Shown: piece after piece, positions 8,697-18,300 of the stretch
Layout of the letters: every line of letters begins with the position of its first letter
Numbering within the stretch: the first letter of the stretch is position 1
Origin: Ruminococcus sp.
GTDB lineage: Bacteria > Bacillota > Clostridia > Oscillospirales > Acutalibacteraceae
Length of the DNA stretch: 39,801 nucleotides
Reading direction: 5' to 3'
NCBI GenBank assembly: GCA_024690465.1
Contig: JAILPC010000110.1
Span: forward strand, 1 to 39,801
Translations under genes and position numbers: made by a program
Notes under the pieces: generated by a model
Databases searched by the model: none
What the model was told of the DNA's origin: nothing
The model's input: the letters and a program-made list of their open reading frames with translations, nothing else

Positions 8697-8810
8697 GATT
8701 TTTACTGTTTTTTATTGCTGATGGTGATTGGTTTATCGTTAAGATTGAACTTTTTGATTATGAATAAAATCAAGTATCGGAAAATTAAACCGCATATTTT
8801 ACCTTCGACA

Positions 8811-9242
8811 CTATCTCTCCAGTGTCATCTTAACGTGAGGGATACCCGCGTCCATAAACTCGTCTGAGCAGACTTTGAAACCTTCACGCGCATAAAATCC
8901 GACAGCGTGTGTCTGTGACTCAATAATGATTTGCTTAGGCATAAAGCGTCTGTCAATCTCCTCAATTGCGTATTTCAAAAGCTTTGCGCCGAGACCGATT
9001 CCGCGCTTTGTTGTCAGTACTCTGCCCATGCGCACAACGCCTTTTTCTGTTTCAAAAGCGCGAAGATACGCGACTATCCTGTCGCCGCCTTTGCGGAAAA
9101 TATGCAGGCTGTTGTAATCGACTCCGTCGAGATCGGGATATATACACTGCTGTTCTATCACGAACACCTCAAACCTTGCCCGCAGCAGCTCGTATAATTC
9201 TGTTGTTGTCAGCTCATCAAATAGTTTTGCCGTAAAATCCAT
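8811..9242 (-). CDS. ElaA-like GNAT acetyltransferase
   Basis: The product is about 143 residues and belongs to the GNAT superfamily. The N-terminal part LYELLRARFEVFVIEQQCIYPDLDGVD is characteristic of the ElaA subgroup (a conserved RxEVFVVEQ-type strand-helix). The acetyl-CoA loop is TKRGIGLGAKLL and the end has the usual HAVGFYAREGF motif. The substrate is unknown. The ORF track starts at 9290, overlapping the preceding gene; I prefer the ATG at 9242, which has AAGGA about 7 nt upstream and leaves 25 nt after the phosphoesterase stop. It is the last gene of a three-gene minus-strand operon. Confidence 0.85.
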   Translation of the reverse strand: MDFTAKLFDELTTTELYELLRARFEVFVIEQQCIYPDLDGVDYNSLHIFRKGGDRIVAYLRAFETEKGVVRMGRVLTTKRGIGLGAKLLKYAIEEIDRRFMPKQIIIESQTHAVGFYAREGFKVCSDEFMDAGIPHVKMTLER

Positions 9243-9267
9243 TGTGCGTTCCTTGTGTTTTCTGTAA

Positions 9268-9867
9268 TTAACTGAGATCGGGCAATTCAATCACGCAGTA
9301 TTCATAAGCGTTTATTACGGTTGTTTTACCGTGTTGGGTTTTCTGCGGAATACCTGTGTTATAGTTTCTGTGGACATGACCGTGTACAAACAGACGAGGC
9401 TCGTATCTGTTCAGCAGAGTGTTAAAGCAGTCAAAACCCCTGTGAGCAATTGTTTCGAGGTCGTTCAGGTGTCTTGCGGGAGCGTGAGTAACAAGGATAT
9501 CAAAGCCCTTGTTTCTTCTTATCTGAAAATTAAGCTTCAACAACCGCCTTTTCATCTGTTTTTCGGTATACATATACTTGCCGTTACGATATTTGTGCGA
9601 ACCGCCGAGCCCCAGAAATCGTATACCTTTGTAGTTAAACACTTTGTTGTCTATGCATATGCATCCCTCGGGTTCGCGACGATTGTTTTCGTCGTGGTTG
9701 CCGTGGACATAAAGCAGCGGACAGCGCGCCATTGTTACAAGGAATTCGAGGTACTCTGTTTTTAAATCGCCGCAGGATATAATAAGGTCATATTTTTCCA
9801 GTCTGCCTTCGCTGTAATACTCGTAAAACAGCGGCGACTCAACATCCGAAACAAGCAGAATTTTCAT
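9268..9867 (-). CDS. Calcineurin-like metallophosphoesterase
   Basis: This is a 199-residue protein with the binuclear metal motifs of the calcineurin-like phosphoesterase superfamily in order: D8 (VSDVES), GD at 33-34 (CGDL), GNHDE at 56-60, H128 (VTHAP) and GHVH at 163-166. The first motif reads D-V-E rather than the usual D-x-H, so one metal ligand is replaced or supplied differently; the rest are intact. It would hydrolyse a phosphodiester or phosphomonoester of unknown identity in the cytosol. Its ATG overlaps the stop of the upstream BMP-fusion gene by ATGA, implying coupled translation and a shared process. No RNA- or nucleotide-specific accessory domain is seen. Confidence 0.9.
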   Translation of the reverse strand: MKILLVSDVESPLFYEYYSEGRLEKYDLIISCGDLKTEYLEFLVTMARCPLLYVHGNHDENNRREPEGCICIDNKVFNYKGIRFLGLGGSHKYRNGKYMYTEKQMKRRLLKLNFQIRRNKGFDILVTHAPARHLNDLETIAHRGFDCFNTLLNRYEPRLFVHGHVHRNYNTGIPQKTQHGKTTVINAYEYCVIELPDLS

Positions 9868-11810
9868 CTCTCGACACCGTCCTTGTCAGTCTCGGTCTGG
9901 ACGGTTTCAACTCCTACCGTGTCAACGGTCGACTGTCCGATGGGAGTGAGTTCGTTGTACGCGGGGATTTCACCGATTACGTTTTCAACAAGATAATCCA
10001 TACTGATTATCTGTTCCAATCGGAGCTCCTTTTGTCCTTCGCCGATTTTGACGCCGTCCTGTGTATAAAACGGAGTTGAGAACGGTGTAACATCGCCTCT
10101 GAGGAAGCTGTCGCGGAAGAAGTCGGCAAACCTCTGTGACGGCTTGGACAAAGCGTCACAGTACTTCAGGTCAACAACACCCGCGGACATACCCCAATAG
10201 TAATTCAGCGCCTTGTCGCTGTGCTCATACTCTTCTTTGACGGTATTGTCAAACACTCGCCTGATGATTGACTCATAATAGACTCCCCACTTCCACAGAG
10301 GTACGGCGAGAGTTTCGCAGCTGTCTTTTGTGACGTGGGACAGTCCGTAAATCTTGCGGTTGTCCTCCTGGAAACGCGCGGTATCGTGAGTTGAGATATA
10401 GTGAATTCCCTTTTTGAGGAGTTCCTGAGACGCTTCGTCCGCGCCTTTAACTCCCGACCATTCAATATACACCTTAGCTTTCGGATTTGCCATCTGAGCT
10501 CCGATTGCGAAGGCGTTGATTGCCGCAATCTGTCCGTAAATCGGATAGTCGCATACATATCCGACGTTGCCGCTCTCGGTGAGGGAACCTGCGAGAACGC
10601 CGAGGATAAATTTTACCTCATACATACGCGGATAATAGGAGCGCACATATCGGTGCGGTTTGTTGAGAGAACAGTTCATAATAACCACGTTCGGGTTTTC
10701 GATAGCAACCCTGAGCGACGCGTCAAGCAGACGCGGCGAGGTGGTGAAAATCAGCTCGTTGCCGTCTTTTACAGCCTGTTCAAGAACCGAAACAGGGTCC
10801 TTTTTTAAAGAGTTGATATAAACCGAGGTTTTTATCTTATCCTCAAAAACTTTCTCGATGTGCCGTCTTCCTGATTCGTGTTCGTTAATCCAGCCTGATT
10901 TTTCGGGAGTTCCGTCATGGATAAACGCGACTTTTCTGACTCCGCCTACCGCGTACTCGATAACCTTGGAAATCATACCCTGCTTTTTTTCTTCCGCGGG
11001 TTCAGACATAAGCTTAATTGTGTTGGGTTTTTGGATAAGCTCGATTTCTTCCCACATTTTTTTGAGGCTTTCCTTGAATTCATCAACACCTGAGTTCATA
11101 AACGCGTGAAAACCGTATATCTTGATATAGCTTAGCATAGCGTCAGCTACGGTGGTGCTGAATTTTTCTCCGCCGTTCTGCTCGTACGCCTGGGCAAAGA
11201 AATAGTACGCGCCTGTAAAACGGCGGCGCTCATCCTCGCTCCACTCCTCGTCCTTGCCTTTGCCGCTCAGATTCTGCAGTTCATCAAAACAGCCTCTTTT
11301 GGAAAACTCAATAAAGTTGATTTTGCTGAGTTTATTGAACTCAACGAATTCGTAGTAGAGCAAAATACTCTCGTCGTCGGTTTTTTCGGGATAAATTCGG
11401 TAAACAATCGCGGGGATGCTGACGGCGTCAAAGAACTTCAGCACACTTACGCGCTTGTTGCCTTCCTCGACATAGTAACGGTTAAGATATTCATATACTT
11501 TGATGGGGTCATGTATGCCCTCATATAAATGAGACTGACACAGGCTCTCCCATTTTGTCGCGAATTCCGTGCCTTCCTCAAGCACAGGCATAAAGTTCGG
11601 CGCGAAGGCGTTTACGCGTCCGCGTGATTTTGTTCCGATAATCAGATTCAGCGGAACAGAAACCAACCCCATATTTACTGCCGAGGAAGATTGTTCGGTC
11701 GAGATAAAGTCATCCAGAACAGGCAGACACGGTGACAATCCTTTTGCTATATTTTCTCTGCACGCTTTGTCCGCCAGTTTACGGGCTTCTCCGTAATAAA
11801 ATACAGCCAT
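9864..11810 (-). CDS. ParB-like domain fused to BMP (Med/PnrA-type) sensor, cytosolic
   Basis: The 648-residue protein has two parts. Residues about 70-140 (HDPIKVYEYLNRYYVEEGNKRVSVLKFF) resemble the ParB/sulfiredoxin-like fold. Residues about 290-600 match the BMP family (PnrA/Med) of periplasmic-type nucleoside-binding proteins, with KVAFIHDGTPEKSGWIN, then GVLAGSLTESGNVGYVCD and the AINAFAIGAQ helix. BMP proteins are usually lipoproteins feeding an ABC importer, but no signal peptide or lipobox is present and no importer genes are near, so a cytosolic nucleoside or related-ligand sensor is inferred. AAGGAGG lies 7 nt before the ATG. It is the first gene of the operon with the phosphoesterase and the ElaA-like enzyme. 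How the two domains cooperate is unknown. Confidence 0.8.
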   Translation of the reverse strand: MAVFYYGEARKLADKACRENIAKGLSPCLPVLDDFISTEQSSSAVNMGLVSVPLNLIIGTKSRGRVNAFAPNFMPVLEEGTEFATKWESLCQSHLYEGIHDPIKVYEYLNRYYVEEGNKRVSVLKFFDAVSIPAIVYRIYPEKTDDESILLYYEFVEFNKLSKINFIEFSKRGCFDELQNLSGKGKDEEWSEDERRRFTGAYYFFAQAYEQNGGEKFSTTVADAMLSYIKIYGFHAFMNSGVDEFKESLKKMWEEIELIQKPNTIKLMSEPAEEKKQGMISKVIEYAVGGVRKVAFIHDGTPEKSGWINEHESGRRHIEKVFEDKIKTSVYINSLKKDPVSVLEQAVKDGNELIFTTSPRLLDASLRVAIENPNVVIMNCSLNKPHRYVRSYYPRMYEVKFILGVLAGSLTESGNVGYVCDYPIYGQIAAINAFAIGAQMANPKAKVYIEWSGVKGADEASQELLKKGIHYISTHDTARFQEDNRKIYGLSHVTKDSCETLAVPLWKWGVYYESIIRRVFDNTVKEEYEHSDKALNYYWGMSAGVVDLKYCDALSKPSQRFADFFRDSFLRGDVTPFSTPFYTQDGVKIGEGQKELRLEQIISMDYLVENVIGEIPAYNELTPIGQSTVDTVGVETVQTETDKDGVER

Positions 11811-11874
11811 AGCTGTTCCTCCTTACTGATTTTTTTAGCTGTTGCCCAAAGTGAGCCGAGTTACACTTTTATCT

Positions 11875-11903
11875 ATTATGATTTTACCATATGTTTCTGT
11901 CAA
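11875..11903 (-). promoter_or_regulatory. Promoter of the ParB-BMP operon
   Basis: On the minus strand, a perfect TTGACA (11903-11898), a 17-nt spacer, and CATAAT (11880-11875) form a near-consensus sigma-A promoter about 55-60 nt upstream of the operon's first ATG. Confidence 0.75.
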
Positions 11904-11984
11904 AAATCAACTTGTTTGCGGGAATTAATTAGGCGTTAATAAATAAAAAACAATATAATTTTTGCGCATTTTTATGTAAAACCC

Positions 11985-12014
11985 ATTGATTTTGAATACA
12001 AATGGTGGTATACT
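11985..12014 (+). promoter_or_regulatory. Extended -10 promoter of giant surface protein 1
   Basis: TTGATT (11985-11990), an 18-nt spacer, and TATACT (12009-12014) with an upstream TGG (extended -10). Transcription near 12021 would give an unusually long leader of about 308 nt before the ATG at 12329. Confidence 0.6.
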
Positions 12015-12020
12015 TAATCT

Positions 12021-12328
12021 GAATAGAATGCTCATTTTTTGCGATAAAAAGCAGAACGCAAAATCTATTTACATAAATCCGAAAAAAATTTAATAAATTT
12101 AACACAAGTCGGATTCCGAACATAACGCATAAAACCTGCTTGGAATCAAACCACGACAACTCAGCAATCATCCGCGACACGACATTGATACAGATGTATC
12201 TCTCCGACGTTATCACGGAGTTAAATATAAAAAATAATGGTAAGCGAGGTGTTGCCTGCGCTGCTTATGCAGCCGCGGCATGCTGAACTAACCCGGATTT
12301 GGAGTTTTTAAAGAAAGAGGCGAAAAAC
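12021..12328 (+). promoter_or_regulatory. Long structured 5' leader of giant surface protein 1
   Basis: The roughly 300-nt leader contains at least three inverted repeats. AATCCGA (12076-12082) pairs with TCGGATT (12109-12115). CTCCG (12202-12206) pairs with CGGAG (12216-12220). A GC-rich hairpin has an inner stem GCTGC (12260-12264) and GCAGC (12269-12273) with an outer TGCC (12253-12256) and GGCA (12277-12280). I could not match it to a known riboswitch consensus; the c-di-GMP-I core was looked for and not found. It may be an uncharacterised regulatory RNA or simply a folded leader. No convincing small ORF lies within it. Confidence 0.4.
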
Positions 12329-15300
12329 ATGAAAACATTTTTCAGAAAAGGAACCAGTATCCTGCTTGTAGTATTAATGCTTACAGGTGTTATCTCGGTT
12401 ATGCCGATTACGGCGGACGCCGCGAGCAAAAACTACTACTACAAGGAAACCGCCAATGGAGAACGCATTTTCACAAGCGACTTTTTGGATGCATGGGAAA
12501 CGGCGACAGGATTTGACGGAGCGGTAGTAGGTACGCTTACTGATGTTAAGATGTCGTCAAAGCTTGTTACTGACGATTACAAAGAGCTTAATCTTGAGCT
12601 TAACGGTCACAAGATTGACCGAGGACTTACTTCTTCCTCCTCAGGCAAAGATGACGGCAACGTAATCACTGTTTCAAAGGGAGCTACGCTGAACGTCTAC
12701 GGCGGAACAGAAGCATCCCCCTCACCGTCCTGTTCCAATGAAGTCACAGTATGGGACAGAATGCCGACTATTAAATCCGACGGCACAGTTGGGGCGGTAC
12801 CTGCTTGCAAAACCGCGTCTTATACGGTAAGCAACCGCGGTGTAATTACAGGCGGTTACGTTAACGGCAGAGGCGGCGGTATTGTCGCGGAGAGTAAAGC
12901 CGAAGTTAACCTTTACAGCACTGATGTTGTCGGCAACCGCGCAGACCAAGCAGGATCTTTCAGCGGCGGCGGCGGTATCGCGATTTGCGGACAAGGAGCG
13001 ACGCTGTATATGAAAAACAGCAGCGTTAATCATAATTACACCGAGTCCTATGGCGGCGGTATTATTGTTGCTCCCGACGCCAAAGATGTTGAGATAGTTC
13101 TTGAAAAAAATTCGAGTGTTAAGAATAACGTTGCCATGTATAGTGGCGGCGGAGTTGCTATTATCGGCTCAAGCTGCAGCTTTGTTTCACAAAGCGACAG
13201 CTACAATTGTGATGTATCGTATAATTATGCCAACAGTTACGGCGGTGGATTCTATCTGAAATCCCCCTCCAATGTATCCGGTACAATTAATATTTCAAAC
13301 AACGCGGCGAGAAAAAGCGGCGGCGGTGTGTTCATCGACTCAAGCTTGTGCGTTGTTACGAATTGCGTGATAAGCAATAACATAGCGGCTACAGAAGACG
13401 GCGGCGGCGTGGCGCTTACCGGTAAATCCGAAACAAGCGGCCTTTCCGACGCTACTGTCAAAGGGAATATTGCGGCAGGCAAGGGCGACGGTGTGTATGT
13501 TGACTGTGAAAGCAACATTCTCCTGAAGGGAATTACCGTTATTGATGGTAACGACACCAAGGGAAGCAGTCAGAATCTTTTCCTTGCTACTTCTTCCTCA
13601 TACCCGCGGAAAAATGCTTACGTTGTCGATATGCTGAAATCAGGCTCTGTTGTCGGCGTAACATATGGCAAGCAGCATGAGAGTTATCTCACTCCCCACG
13701 AGCGCGGCAAGAGCGCTTCCTCCTTCTATTTTAATGGATACGACGATCCGTCTATCAAAAATTCCCAATATCATTTTGTATTTTTGGAAGACTATCAAGG
13801 AATCGAACTTGTAAACGGATCGGCACCAAAGCCTCAGGCTGCCACGGGCGTAACATCAAAACTTGAGAAAACATCAAACAAATATCAGAACCAACCTGTT
13901 TATAAGGGAGTCTATCAGTACTGCCCCGACAGCGGAGAAGGCGATCAGGAGGCAACTTTCTTCTACTCCGACGGCTACTTTTTAGACGATCCGAAAACAT
14001 ATAATACTCATCTTGCGACACTTTCCGCTTGTATGGCGGTATCGGCATTCAACTCTTATTACGGTGATTCAAATGATGAAAACGCCGAATACAGAGACAA
14101 AAGCAACAACATTCGCCAGATGATGAGCGATATGGGCTGTGTGGACGAGGATATCTATGTAAACGATAACTACCTCAAGCGTCCTGACAGGAACACCATC
14201 GGCTGCTGTATCGGAAGAAAAACATTATCAGACGGGAAAAATCTTGTCATTATCGCGGTTCGCGGAGGCGGTTATGAAGCCGAGTGGGCAGGTAACGTAA
14301 CATTAGGCGAAAGTGGAGAGCATAAGGGCTTCTCTACTGCTGCGGGACAGGTGTTCTCGGCGCTTAAGGATTACCTCGCCGAAAGAGGCATTGACGGCAA
14401 AAGCTCGAACACCAAATTCTGGATAGCAGGCTATTCCCGCGCGGGCGCAACCTCCAACCTCACCGCAAAGAGAATCATTGACGCTTATGACAACTCAGGC
14501 GCGCGCACCTTTGCGTATCCCATAGAAGCTCCCAAAGGCGGAGTCGAAAGCGCGAAGAAGTCGGGCTGCAATTATAACTGTATTCATAATGTCGTTAATT
14601 ACCGCGACATAGTTCCGTGGGTTGCTATGGGCGAGCTGGGCTTTATCCGTTACGGTAAGGATCATTTTGTCCCCGGCAACAGCACCTCGAACGAATACAA
14701 CGAGGGTGTTCCCGCGGATAACTACACATTAATCTTAAATAGCAGCGCGTATAAAAGCCAAAAGGAAAAAATGCTTCCTCAGCTGAAGACTCTAAGCAAA
14801 AGCGCTTACGATGATTATAAGGATTCCTTCCGTACCTGTACGATGGAATACGCTCATTATGGCGAAAAAGTAGCAAAAGCAAAAGCCAAGGAGAATAAAG
14901 GTATTTTAAGTCTTGTAGTTGCAGGTATTGCGGGACCGATTGCTGCCATAGGTACATATGTTAGCCTTGCTGTATTCGCTCCCGACGAAGCTAACGCTGA
15001 CGGTGATTTAATAAAGCCCGACAAAGCAAATTTATCTGTTGAGAAATGGATTCCGAAATTCTTTGATAAATTTGTACGCTATGCGGTGGATTATAACGGG
15101 TCCAATGCCGCGGCGGCAAGAAGTACATACAGTACTACCAAAGTTTCCGACACTAAAAAAACATTTGAGGAAGCGCTTGCCGATATATTAGCTGTACTTA
15201 AGGGCGGCGCGAGCAAATCCGGACAATTAAAGGATGGCTTAGGGGGTATCGCGGAAGATATCGGAGTGGATCTGGTTGAGGCCGCTTTAACGATTTACCT

Positions 15301-18300
15301 TTCTTACTTCAACAAAGATATCCCTGTTATAAGCTATTTCGGCAATGATTCATACGAAAACATTTTTAACGATGACCTGTGGCCCTTGGTTAAAGAGAAG
15401 ATGAAGGATAAGGGCATTCCGAGTGATGAGATTGCTAATTACAGAAACGCGTTCAAAGCGGCGCTGAAATATCTGCTTAACTTCTTGGGCGACGATTACA
15501 ACAAGGACGGCGGACAGCTGCTCGGAACCTTGGCAAAAAATATAAAAATTCTTTTCCAGACTCATATTCCCGAGATTGCTACGGCCTGGATAAGAAGTTA
15601 CGACAGCTACTATAATAACGAAACAAGTCCTGTAGCATACAGCGGAAAGACAAAACCCGCAGACCCTGCTGTTGAGGTTATCTCCGCCACTACAGGCAAG
15701 GCAACTACCTATTCAGACGCCACGACGATTACGGTTCATCCGAGTGATATAGTAAGGCTTGTTCCCAACAGTAAATCACTCAGAGACTCGGGAGAGGCTA
15801 TCTACTATCAGTTCTATAGCAAAGACGACAAAACAGAGCAGAAGTGGAACGCCTTCTCAAATGGCAAGAAAATGAGCGATTTTGTCGCTTCTACCGGCAC
15901 GGAAGAAAATGATTTGTATGAAATACGGGCATTTTCAACTCACTATGATATGAAATCTAACGGTGAGACTACGGATAACAACAAACAATCAGCCGATTAT
16001 TTGCAGTCCGAATCAAGGCGTTTCGTATTGAAGTATGAAAAAGCATTCCAGGACGGAGATTATGTATTTGAGTATGACCTTGAAAACAAGTACTACACCA
16101 TAAATAAATATAACGGTACGGGCGGAAAGGTAGTAATTCCGTCAACAGTGCTTGATTCCCCTGTCAGCGCTATTGCGGACAGAGCATTCAAAGGAAAGAC
16201 AAATATTAAAAGTATCACGCTCCCCGACAATATCAAGACAATTGGCGACAACGCGTTTACAAACTGCTCGGGTCTTACCAAGATAACTATTCCCGATTCT
16301 CTTGAACACCTTGGAGCGCGGGCGTTCAGCAACTGTCCGATAACAGAATTGACAGTCGGCGGAAACGCAAACTTTGATTACGCTAATCTTCCTGTCACCA
16401 CAGTAGAAAAGATTAATGTGACAGGTGACACCATCAAAAATAACGCGTTTACGAATTGCGTCAACCTCAAATCCGTAAAGTTATCGGATGACATGAAAAA
16501 TATAGGCGACGGCGCGTTTAAGGGCTGTAACAGTCTCAAGAGCATCAACATTACCGACGATATTGCCAGAATAGGTGATTACGCATTCTCAGGCTGTTCT
16601 GAACTCGACCCCTTCGAGATACCGTATAGACTCGAGTATTTAGGAGCTTACGCGTTTGAGGGATGTGTGAAGTTTACCAATCTTACAATCCCCGGATATA
16701 AACTTATTTACATAGGTAACGACGCGTTTAAGGGTTGCACGGGTCTTGAAAATGTAACCTTTAAACCATTCTATCTTATGGGTCACGCCAGAACGGTCGG
16801 CAGTTTTATTTTCGAAAACTGCGGTAAAATAGAAAACCTGACAATACCCGGTGACGATGACTGCAGTTATGGAAACGTTCCGAATTTCTTCAAAACTGTT
16901 ACGGTTACGGGCGACGAAGTTAAGGACGGAAGATTTTCGTACTGTTACTTTAATAATCTTATCCTTGAAAGCACAATAAAAAGTATAGGCAAAAACGCGT
17001 TTAAAGAGTGTACCAGTCTTACGAGCGTTGGAATCCCTGCCAGTGTCGGTTCTATCGGCGATAACGCCTTTGAGGGCTGTACAGGGCTTGAGGATGTGAC
17101 CGTCTTAAAATACAATGTCACTTTTGGTTCTGACGTATTCAAGAACTGTCTTAGTCTGTTAACGATTCACGCGCTGCCGAACTCAACAGCTCATCAATAT
17201 GCTGTAAACAACGGTTTAAAATATGAGAAGCAATATAACCAAACATTTATTTTCGGCGAGGATTACTGGCGTTATACAATTTATGAGGGCAACGCCGTAA
17301 TTACCAAGTACACAGGCAACTTCAGCTACGCCGACGGTCGGGAACTTGTGGTCACCGTACCGTCAAAGATGCAATCAGATACGTATAATGTTACCCAGAT
17401 TGCCGAAAACGCGTTTGAGGGCAATGATCATGTTGATCGTGTAATAATTCCCGAGGGAGTTAAGTACATTTCGAAAGAAGCCTTCAAGAATTGTAAGAAT
17501 CTGAAATCCGCAACGCTTCCCTCAACTCTTATTCAATTAGACCACGACGCGTTCAATGGGTGCGAAAAACTTGAGGAAGTAATAATCGAATCCAACAGTA
17601 AAAAAGGATTAACGATAAAAGATAAAGCGTTTGCAAACTGTACCTCTTTAAAGAGCATAGTGCTTCCCAGACGTGTAAGTCAGCTGGGAGAAAAGGTGTT
17701 TGAGGGAGATACATCGCTTTCACAGATAATCATGCTCGGCAAGGGCGGATTCTCCAGCGGTACATTCGATTCGCTCGATGAATTCACCGTTACAGGATAC
17801 ACCAACGCAAATCCGTATCTTTACGCGAAAGACTACAGAAAAGACTTTGTCGCTGTTGATGACTTCACCTACAAATGTGAAACTATCGACGGAAAATATG
17901 TTGCGTCGGTTATAGGATGCAGTGACTCCATTTCAAAAGACGCAACCGTTCCGATGTATTGTCTGAACTCTGCTGATTCCAATGATTGGAAAGCATACAA
18001 GGTTATTTCGATAGCGGATGACGCTTTCAAATCAGCCTCAGGAGTTTCAAATGTTTCAATCTCTGGCACGGTTACGAGCATTGGTAAAAACGCGTTCAAA
18101 CAATCCAGTGTTAAGAGCGTAACTATTCCCGAAAACGTAACGAGTATCGGCGCTTCGGCATTCAACAGCTGTACAAACCTCACAAGTGTGACGATACTCA
18201 ACAAAAATATTTCATTTGGCAGCGGTTCGTTTATTGACTGCGGTCCCAACCTGGTTATTTACTCGTATAGCAACTCTAAGGCTCAAACCTATGCGGCAAA

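Noticed and set aside
9331-9765. 144-aa plus-strand ORF opposite the phosphoesterase
   Set aside because: Antisense to a gene with all phosphoesterase motifs; no ribosome binding site seen.
11929-12216. 95-aa minus-strand ORF in the gene-1 leader
   Set aside because: AT-rich, no recognisable domain, no ribosome binding site, and it overlaps the predicted promoter and leader of giant gene 1.
12021-12328. Known riboswitch (c-di-GMP-I, glycine, THF, preQ1) in the leader
   Set aside because: I looked for conserved core sequences and did not find a convincing match; left as an unassigned structured leader.
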